64,000 nt of DNA from Loripinus fragilis (lineage: Eukaryota > Mollusca > Bivalvia > Lucinida > Lucinidae), in NCBI GenBank assembly GCA_964019695.1, contig OZ026515.1, forward strand, positions 137,645,049-137,709,048, read 5' to 3'. Under the pieces are notes generated by a model, which was given only the letters and a program-made list of their open reading frames with translations, was not told the origin of the DNA and searched no databases. A program made the translations under genes and the position numbers. This document shows positions 11,041-20,100 of the stretch, piece by piece (the stretch's first letter is position 1; each line of letters begins with the position of its first letter).

Positions 11041-12060
11041 TCTGCCAGATCCCATCACCAACTACTGAGTTAGCTGTCCTTGAGCGTCTGCAAATTCAAT
11101 GTTTAATGTTGTGAGCACTCTACCAACTTCATTTTTGATTGGATCATCTTCATTCTTGCAGATAACAAGGACAACTATAGCATTGTGGATAGGATAGAAA
11201 TTCGGCAAGGTCAGACCAGGGTCTGTGGAGTTAGCTGCCCTTGAACGTCAGAAAAAAATCCCATAGACTTATAATGGGAGAAATGTTGTGAGCACTCTAG
11301 TGTGTTCATTTTGGATGGATCTTCATCATTCTTGCAGTAAAGAAGGACAACCACAAAGGCTTAGATGAGTTTGAATTTCTGCCAGATCCCATCACCAACT
11401 ACTGAGTTTGCTGCCCTTGGGCATCATAAAAATTGATGTATAATGTTGTGACCACTCTAGCGCATTCATTTTTGATTGGATCTTCTTCATTTTTTCAGGT
11501 AATGAGGGCAACCATAAAAGCTTGAATTGGTTTAAATTTTGGCCAGATCTGACTTAGGACTGTGGAGTTAGCTGCCCTTGAGCACATGGAAATATCCCCA
11601 TAGACTTACAATGGGATAAATGTTGTGACACTATAGCACTTACATTTTAGAATGGAACTTTCTCATTCTTGCAGGTAACAAGGACAACCATAAAAAACTT
11701 GGATGAGTTTGCATTTCGGCCCCACCCCACCTGGATAAGGAATTAGCTGCCCTAGAGCATCTGAAAATCGATTTTCCAAGTTGAGACCACGCTAGTGCTT
11801 TCATTTTTGATTGGATCTTCTTCATTCTTGCAGGTAATAAGGGCAACCAAAATAAATTTGGCTCAGCTCTCACAAAGGACAGTGGCGTGCTGCCTTTGAG
11901 CGTCTGGACAAGTCACCATAAACTTACAATGGGTGAAATGTTGCCACTCTAGCACCTTCATTTTTGATTTGATCCTCTTCATTATTGTAGGTAACAAGAA
12001 CATGCAGGAAAGCTTGGATGAGTTTGAATTTCGATCTGATTCCACCACTGACAATGGAGT
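11041..12060. repeat. Tandem array of six units of about 157-176 bp
   Basis: The repeated anchor is a pyrimidine-rich CTTCATTCTTGCAGGTAA followed by CAAGGACAACC, at about 11153, 11328, 11488, 11664, 11823 and 11980, giving spacings of roughly 175, 160, 176, 159 and 157 bp. Other shared parts are GATTGGATCTTCTTC, TTAGCTGCCCTTGAGC and CCATAGACTTATAATGGG. The short ORFs on both strands are products of the repeat. Each unit carries a sequence resembling an acceptor fused to a donor (CAG|GTAA). Confidence 0.75.
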
Positions 12061-12181
12061 AAGCTGTTTTTTAAGGTCTGAAAATATAGTTTCCCTAGAT
12101 TTTCTCTGCCATTTTAATTCAGATTTTTTTTAATACTTGCAGATAAGCAGAACTGGCATAATAGCATATAGAATTGTCTTT

Positions 12182-13640
12182 ATACCCCCCGCAAACTTTG
12201 TTTGTAGGGGGTATACTGTTTTCACGTTGTCCGTGCGTGCGTCCGTCCGTAACGCTTTGTTTCCTTAATAACTCGAAGAGTCATTGCTGGATTTTCATCA
12301 AACCTTGCAAACATGTTCATATATGCAAGACAAATACTTTAGACAAAAAAGTAAGGGCTAGGGGCCAATTCTATTAGAGTTATTTCCCTTTGTAGTTCTA
12401 AATGGCTTTTAATATAGTGCTTTTTCCTTAATAACTCGAAGAGTCATTGCTGGATTTTCATCAAACCTTGCAAACATGTTCATATATGCAAGACAAATAC
12501 TTGAAACAAAAAAGTAAGGGCTAGGGGCCAATTCTATTAGAGTTATTTTCCTTTGTAGTTCTAAATGGCTTTTAATATAGTGCTTTGTGCTTATGCTATT
12601 ATAGGCCATATACGGGCCAATCAACTCCTACCACAGCTTTCGATGGAACAATTTGATACTTTTCCTATACAATGTAGACACATTGAACATATGCATGAAG
12701 GAGTTTAGTTCAGAAATTATAATTTTTGACAAAATGACAGCTGTGAGAACTTAGACAATTTTTCCCTAATAAGGTGTTTGTATATGCATAGACAGTGCCT
12801 TTATGGGCCGATCAACTCCTACCACAGCTTTTTATGGAGCAATTTGATACTTTGCCTATACAATGTAGACACATTTAACATATGCATGAATAAGTTTGGT
12901 TTAGAAAAAATATTTTTTGACAAAATGACAGCTGTGAGAACTTAGACAATTCTCCCTAATAAGGCTTTTGTATATGCATAGATGGTGCCTTCATGGGCCG
13001 ATCAACTCCTACCACAGCTTTTGATGGAACAATTTGAGACTTTGCCTATACAATTTAAACACATTGAACATATGCATGAAGGAGTTTTGTTCAGAAAAAA
13101 TTATTTTTGACGAAATGACAGCTGTGAGAACTTAGACATTTTTTCCCATATTAGGCTTTTGTATATGCATAGATGGTGCCTTCATGGGCTGATCAACTCC
13201 TACGACAGCTTTTGATGGAACAATTTGATACTTTGCCGATACAATGCAGACACATTGAACATATGCATGAAGGAGTTTGGTTCACAAAAAATAATTTTGA
13301 CAAAATGACAACTGTGAGAACTTACACAATTATTCCCTTATATGGCTTTTGTATATGCATGGATAGTGCCTTTATGGGCCGATCAACTCCTACTACAGCT
13401 TTTGATGGAGCAATTTGATACTTTGCGGATACAATGTAGACACATTGAACATATGCATGAAGGAGTTTATAATTTTTGTTTGCACAGATTCTACTGAAAT
13501 CTTCTTATCAAAACTAAGGTCTTCTTGTTCGAACTATAACTTGCCAAGTTTTTTCACTGACTCTTACTGTGCGGGGGGGGGGGGGGGGGGGGTATCTAAT
13601 AAGCATTGCTTATTGACTTTTTTCATTGAATTTAGGCCTG
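12182..13640 (+). mobile_element. ATACCCCCCGCA-ended element with 190-bp core repeats, copy 1
   Basis: The left end ATACCCCCCGCA is followed by a palindrome (AAACTTTGTTTG, then GGGGGTATA) and CGTCCGTCCGTAACG. A duplicated spacer of about 240 bp (CTCGAAGAGTCATTGCTGG) follows. Then five tandem units start at GATCAACTCC (12619, 12810, 13000, 13191, 13381; period 190-191 bp). The right side has TGTGCG, a run of 20 G and GTAT, the inverse of the left end, and then a small hairpin AATAAGCATTGCTTATT and TTTTTTCATT shared with copy 2. Non-autonomous. The layout (hairpin near the 3' end, tandem core) resembles the pearl/Helentron-type elements known from bivalves; that assignment is inference. Confidence 0.7.
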
Positions 13641-13679
13641 ATCGCTGTTTCAAGTTCAGAGTTACCTGCCTTTGAGTAT

Positions 13680-13915
13680 TGTAAAATATGCTGGCTCTCG
13701 GGTGAACGATCTTTGCCCATTGGGCTACTTGTTTGTGTTTGTCATACTGTATTGTATGTGCCTTGCAGCCTTTCGATTACCTGCTGGGAAAGGGCTGTTC
13801 TCTTGACTCTCATTTGTGTGATGTTTTCTTATGTTTTGGTGCACTGTGTCAGGTGTGGTACTTGATTGTATTGATTCCTGTTCTTTGCCTTCTTCCTTAC
13901 TTTGATAAAATAATA
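13680..13915. repeat. Dispersed repeat X, copy 1, just before an EXD2 exon
   Basis: A block of about 200 bp contains CCTGCTGGGAAAGGGCTG, TGTGTGATGTTTTCTT, TCAGGTGTGGTACTTGATTG and GATTCCTGTTCTTTGCCTTC. Copies lie at 16300-16515 and about 35155-35300. This copy ends about 33 bp before the exon at 13948; the second ends about 50 bp before the exon at 16564. Minus-strand ORFs through copies 1 and 2 share a SPFPAG segment but have no recognised domain. They probably reflect the repeat, not a gene. Confidence 0.65.
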
Positions 13916-13947
13916 ATAACGTGAGAAATGGCTTCACTTTATTTCAG

Positions 13948-14119
13948 TGCAAGTAAGCAAAGATGATGAACCAATGTCAGTACAACTTCGGTTTGAACCA
14001 TCCAAGCGTCCCACATCAGACCAGGATTATTATCTTCAAGACAAAGAAAACATCTGTGTAGTATGTGGGGCCTCTGATCATTACATACGAAAGTTGATAG
14101 TACCTCAAGAATACAGAAA
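13948..14119 (+). CDS. EXD2: EXD2 copy 2, exon a (first zinc knuckle)
   Basis: Acceptor TTTATTTCAG and donor GTAAGC. Two bases complete a split codon, then 56 codons, then two bases carried over. It encodes FEPSKRPTSDQDYYLQDKEN, then ICVVCGASDHYIRKLIVPQE. The CxxC pair is the first metal-binding knuckle of the HNH-like module. The first part has no strong motif, so the 5' edge rests on the acceptor and on reading-frame continuity. Confidence 0.8.
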
Positions 14120-17100
14120 GTAAGCTGAAAATAACTTTTACAAAAGAGAGATCAGTATTCAAACCATTTGTTCAAAAAGGAACTGCCCAACCTGGTTGAA
14201 ATGTTCTGCTTTTGATTATGAGATTATATGAGAGATTGCCGTCTTCAAATTCCTAAATTATTTTCAATTGATTGTTTAACACCCTTTAGTGCCTGAAACA
14301 TGGGGCTTTATGTTTGCAAGATGCTTCATACATAGAATCTACTCGCATCAAAATGAATGGTATTCATGAATATGTTGCTGTCATAGTTCTCCAAAATGGT
14401 GTTTAGCCTCATTCATCAAGTTGCCTGAAACACTCAGCAACTCTAAAAACAGATTAATCTATACACTGGGCGCCAGATTTATAAAACCTTTTGCATGCTC
14501 ATCTGAGCATGAAATTTCAACCTTTGAAAAAGTGTACATTAATAACACAATCCACTTAAAACACAGTCCATTCCTATGGACACCAAACATAGCAATATAA
14601 AAGGAATGAAATGTTAGAGACAATTTTTCATAATGGGTGTATGTTAACCTTTCTGAGCCTGAGTTCACAGAAATTCAGGTCTGGTACATAAGGAGGCCTT
14701 GACATACCAAAAGGTTGCTTATCATATGACATCAAACCTAAGAGTGAAATAACATCATGTATTAAAAGCAATACTACATAAACTAGTGTATTTAATATGC
14801 AAATTATTTAAGTAACTTTTGCAATTATGTCAATCTGTAACAATATCCTGTTTACTTTGCCAAAAAATGCAGTTTTTAAGCTTTTTTAGTATCATTTGAA
14901 AAAAAGAACTTTTAATTATTCATGATTAATCTTGATTGAATTTATTTAACTCCAAAAAAATTGATGTGATGCTCGAATCTTTTTACCTCACCCGAGTCGA
15001 AGGCTCAAGGTGAGCTATTGTGATCGGTCATTCTCCGGTGGGGGCGTGCGTGCGTCTGTTCGTCCGTCATGCGTAAAGTTTTTCTTTAATCCACATCTCC
15101 TGAACCACTGGTCGAAATTTCAAATAACTTAACATGAATGCTCCCTATGATGCCCTCTTTCAAAATGCATAAATGGTTCCACTCAACCCAACAGGAGGGC
15201 CGCCAGAGCTCCAGATAAGAAATCTTTTAAACATCTCCTGAACCACTTGCCCGAATTCAAAATAATTTCACAGAATTATTCCTCACATACCCTCTATCAA
15301 AATTGCACGAATGGTTCTGCACGGCTGAACAAAAGGGCTGCCAGAGCTCCAGATAAGAAATATCTTTAAATGGCATTTCCTCCTGAACCACTGGTCCAAA
15401 TTCAAAATATTTTCACTTAAATTATTCCTCATGTATTCTATTGAAATTGCACAAATGGTTCTGCTCTGCCAAATAAAGGGGCCACCAGAGCTCTAGACAA
15501 AAAATGTCTTTTAACAACATCTCCTGATCTTCTTGTCCAAATTCAAAATGATTTCACAGAATTGTTCCTCATGATTGACCCTACAAAATTGCACAAATGG
15601 TTCCGATCTACTGAACAAAGGGGCTGCCAGAGCTCTAGATAAGAAATGTCTTTAAACAGCATTTCCTCTTCAACCACTGTTCAAAATTCAATAATGTTTC
15701 ACAGAAATGTTCAACATAAGGCCCACTACCATAATTGCACAAATGGTTTGGAAGCACTGAACAAAAAAGCCGCCAGAGTTTAGATAAGAAATATCTTTAA
15801 ATGACCTCTCCTTCTGAACAACTGGTCCAAATTCAAAATAATTTCAAAGAAATTTACCTCATGATGCCTTCTACCAAAATTGATCAGAATGTTTAGCTCA
15901 GTTGAAAAACATAGCCACCAGAGCTAAAAATAGAAATATCTTTAAATAATATCCCTGTAGCCGCAGGCCAATACGCCATCTTATGTGCCAGGACTCCGGT
16001 GAGCAATCCAGTGCCCTAGGGCCCTCTTGTTTATTAAATTTCAACTCATTAACCCTTTACATAAGTGAACCCTAAATAAGTACTCGGGCAAAAAGTGAAA
16101 ACCTAGATGAAATGCTGCATAATGCATAATGCAGCATTTCAACAGGGTCTACACTGTTTACTAAGACAAAGATGATCTTCAGAGAAAGAAATACAATATT
16201 GTGTTTGCAATTTAAAACCTGTTACCCCTCAATATATACAATGGACCATTCATGTTAGATGCCCTCCAGTAATTTTGATACTGACTGATCCAAGGCAGTG
16301 CTTCTTTTGTGGATGTTTTTGTGTTTCGTGTTTGTCTTTGTCATGCTGTCCTGTCTGTTTCTTGCAGCCTTGTGGTCACCTGCTGGGAAAGGGCTGACCT
16401 CTTGGCTCTCTTGTGTGTGATGTTTTCTTGCCTTTTTGTCACTTTCCCATATGATGTCCTGTGTCAGGTGTGGTACTTGATTGTATTGATTCCTGATCTT
16501 TGCCTTCTCTCTTACTTTCAATTTTTATCATTAACATATTTCTATAAACAATATTATTGACAGATATTTTCCACCACTCTTGAAAGACCATTCCTCCCAT
16601 GATGTGTTATTGATGTGTTTATCTTGTCATCAGAGGAGCTCACAGTATGACACAGCTCTGCGGCAGAGACTCGCCCAGGAATGTGATGCTCCAATGGACT
16701 CTGGGGCAGAAACAAAAACAAAACAAGACAGAGATCTACAAAAAATTGTTTCAGCAGCAAAGTAAGTTGCCAACAAATGAGCTGCGACAGAGATTTCCAA
16801 CAATGTGGTATGTTTGATCAGCAACGCCTCAGATCAGCCAGTCCATATGCTTGAATATTCTATGAGTTTTAAGCTACTGATTGAACATCGTTTGGAGTTT
16901 CTAAGCTTGAGAGTAGGCTGCACAGGCTCGTCTGAGTCGATACTTGTCAAAATGCCACATTGTTGGAAATCACATCATGGCTCATATATGATATAGGATT
17001 CAACCAATTGAGTTTGTGGTGTCCCGTGCTAGACATTTAAAAAAAACTAAGGGTGAAGCCTGAGGATTTTAACATCTTCCTCGGGACCTGGCAAATGTTA

Positions 17101-20100
17101 ATGTATTGAAAAATATTGTTCATTTGCTATTACTGCATGATTTAATGAAATATTTACCAAACTTGCAAAAATTATGGCATATGGGCCTCAACACAAGAAA
17201 ACCTGTTTTCAGGGGTTTGCAAACAACAAAGGCGCAGACCAGCCTGTGCATCCCCTCAGTCTGATCAGCGCCTTTGTTATTCGCTTAATAGAAAGTATCA
17301 TATCTAGACTTGCTACAGGTGAAATTTCAATTTTCTAGCTAGTCTCTGTAGCTAAGCAGGCTGGTTTGAATATCACTGTGGGAAACTCAGAAGACAGGTT
17401 TGGTCGCGATGCGGCCCATATTTTGTTACCATTTCAGCCAACATGTGTCTGGACACTTTCAGTCACTATTCATCTTCCAGGGCCCATCATAATGCAAGAG
17501 TGATTAATGGATTAGCAGATGAAAATTGTTGCTGTACCCTATCCACCAACAAATTTATGATATATTTTAATGATTTAGCATCATAAAATTCACTGTAACA
17601 TACCACGTTACCCATAAAAATGGTCTTCAAAATGATCAACAGCATTAAATCAAAATACTCTGGTGTTCTAATCAGAGCATTATAGTAAAGGATTCAAAAC
17701 TTACTCTGATATGTAACAAGGTTCTTTATAGACTGCAAGTTTGCAGGCTAATCAAAGCACTTCCAATCGCACATGTTTTGGCAGGACAAGGTTAAATCAG
17801 AATATCAACCAGCTCATATCAGTTTCTGAACCTTTCTCATGCCAATATAATTAATCTGCATGACTGAATATTTGCCACCAGCTTGGTTGAATGAAGTCTT
17901 CACAATTCACCAGCAGAATGGAAAACACTGGATCCTGATCAGATGGCTTACCTGATCAGCTGGCTTCTTTAGCCATCTGGTCTGGATCAACAGTGTTTTC
18001 AAAACAGTATATACATGTGCCTGAGTTCAGCATCATGAGGGTTAACACATGCAGCAAGTGATGGCTCAGGTGTGCAGTCTCACCAAAACCATCCATGTTA
18101 AGAGAGATGTGGTTCAGACCTAAATCTTCTCATACAGCTCTGTTGGATAGCTGCACACATTTCTAAAGAATGATAATTAGATCAGGACTGTCATTTTCAT
18201 AAGAGCTAACTCTCTCTGATAATATTCTCTCATTCCAGGGCATTACAGACAAGCAAACATAAAATGCCTGAAAAGCGAGTAGAAGAGCTGGAAGATACAA
18301 TCAGAAACTTTTATGGAGTATCAACTATCACTGAGGATCTGCTCAGACAAGCCCAGGAGATAGACTTTAGGTGAGATCTCTGCTTAATTCTTTCCTTGCT
18401 AGCGGTAAATTCTCTTTGCAAACAGTTTGGAAACAGATCAGGACCAACTGAATGCTATTCTGATCTGGATCCAAACTGTTAGACACTCAGACGTTCCTGA
18501 AATTATTTTTTTTTTAAAAGTAAATTTTAAAAAAAGTTAGCAGAGGACAACAAAAGCATGGGAAATCACCCAGCATGCAAAGAATTAAAGTTTTGTAATT
18601 GATGAAAATGTCATTGTTATGAGTCAAAGACTGTCACCTCACATATCTACAATATAAAGTAGATTTTGCATAGCTTCTTGGTTATAATCAATCTCTGACA
18701 ACTGCGTCAGAGAGTTGACTCTTTAGCTCATTTGTTAGAGCATTGGTCTTGTACTGGGTCGGCGCTGGGTGGACTCCCAGCCAGGGGATGGGAAATTTTT
18801 CAGTATGCTTTACATTTGTTATGGCTCTAATGTAAGACGGGAGCTCATGTCCAGGATTGACATTTGTTTGCCTAAAGAAGGCTTTCTGTCATCATAAATG
18901 ATTTCCTTGAAGAGGGGGAGTGCTATGGGCCAAACACTCTCACCTTACATATCTACATAGATTTCGCATAGCTCCTAGAGTTAATCAATCTCTGACAGAG
19001 TCCACTCTTTGGCTCAGTTGTTAGAGCATTGGTCTTGTACAGAGGCGGTCTGGGATTGACTCCCAGACAGGGCCTGAGGGGGGCTGGAAATTTTTCAGCT
19101 ATACCTTACTTTGTTACAGCTATGTTGTATGACCATTCAGCTCAGTATGCACATCAGAGCTGGAGACATCCAAGAAAAGTTGCCACCAAATTTTGAAGTC
19201 CTGGGCAAAATTAGTTTGACACAAGTCATGAAAAACTGGTCAGGGATTTTTCCTTGTCTTGTATATATAACTTTCAAAATATAATAAACAGACAATGAAA
19301 TACCTGAACATTTCCTCTCAGGAATCAACTAACATGTTAGCTTGTCATTACTTTGTTACACAAGGACTACCAGTGTTGGTGATTACCAGAGTGCTTGATT
19401 TTTATACCCCCCGCAAACTTTGTTTGTGGTGGGTATACTGTTTTCACGTTGTCCGTCCATCTGTCCATCCGTGCTACTGATATGGATTTGGGGGCCATTT
19501 TAGTTGTCTAGAGATAGACAAGGGGCCATTTCTTAACAAGGGGCCAAGGCCCTCTGTAAGTTGCCTCAAATGATTCAGGGGACCTCAGGGGAGGTAATAA
19601 AATAAACTTTTTAAAAAGGGCCATTTTATGTCTATGGTGATGGACGTCCAAACTGGAAATGGCACGTAGTAATTTGTCAGTCTGATATTAACGGGCCAAT
19701 TGGGAGCTAAACTGGCCCGTTATTTTGGACACTTGGCTCCTTATTAATGGCCCTTTATAGACTGGCCCGCTATTCAATATTGGGTGTACGTCCGTGCGTC
19801 CGTCCGTAACGTTTTGTTTCCTTAATATCTTGAAGAGTCATTGCTGGATTTTCATCAAACCTTGCAAACATGTTCATATATGCAAGACAAATACTTTAGA
19901 CAAAAAAGTAAGGGCTAGAGGCCAATTGTATTAGAGTTATTTCCCTTTGTAGTTCTAAAAGGCTTTTAATATAGGGTTTTATGCTAATGCTATTATAGGT
20001 CATACACGGGCCGATCAACTCCTACCACAGCTTTTGATGGAACAATTTGATACTATTCCTATACAATGTAGACACATTGAACGTTTGCATGAAGGAGTTT

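Larger units (their letters stand above)
2408..13947. other. 11.5-kb stretch with no recognised exon
   Basis: This lies between EXD2 terminal exon copy 1 and the first HNH exon of copy 2. I found no segment resembling the DEDD exonuclease domain, so any 5' exons of copy 2 are either absent or too short and diverged for me to see. Contents in order: a family A MITE, a hairpin repeat (2758-2820), a TIR-bounded minisatellite (2839-3318), nested MITEs (3402-4612), a TIR element (4823-5258), two CACNCCGGATAGGC MITEs, short foldbacks (6217, 7051, 7730), a family B remnant (about 8590-8806), a foldback MITE (8904-9109), SINEs (9688-9948; about 10310-10440, reversed), a 165-bp tandem array (11041-12060) and a 190-bp-repeat element (12182-13640). 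Confidence 0.6.
16762..18238 (+). other. EXD2 copy 2 intron b-c
   Basis: 1.5 kb, no exon seen. It contains a family A MITE (16778-16984), a family B MITE (17182-17418) and a hairpin repeat whose arms read ATCCTGATCAGATGGCT and its complement (about 17930-17995). Confidence 0.55.

Noticed and set aside
11041..12060. CRISPR array
   Set aside because: The units are about 157-176 bp with diverged repeats throughout and no short repeat/unique spacer pattern; the DNA is eukaryotic.
13725..13937. Minus-strand ORF with SPFPAG segment, also seen at 16255-16521, as a conserved small protein
   Set aside because: The similarity follows from the shared repeat X; frames start and stop at different places and no splice or start context supports translation.
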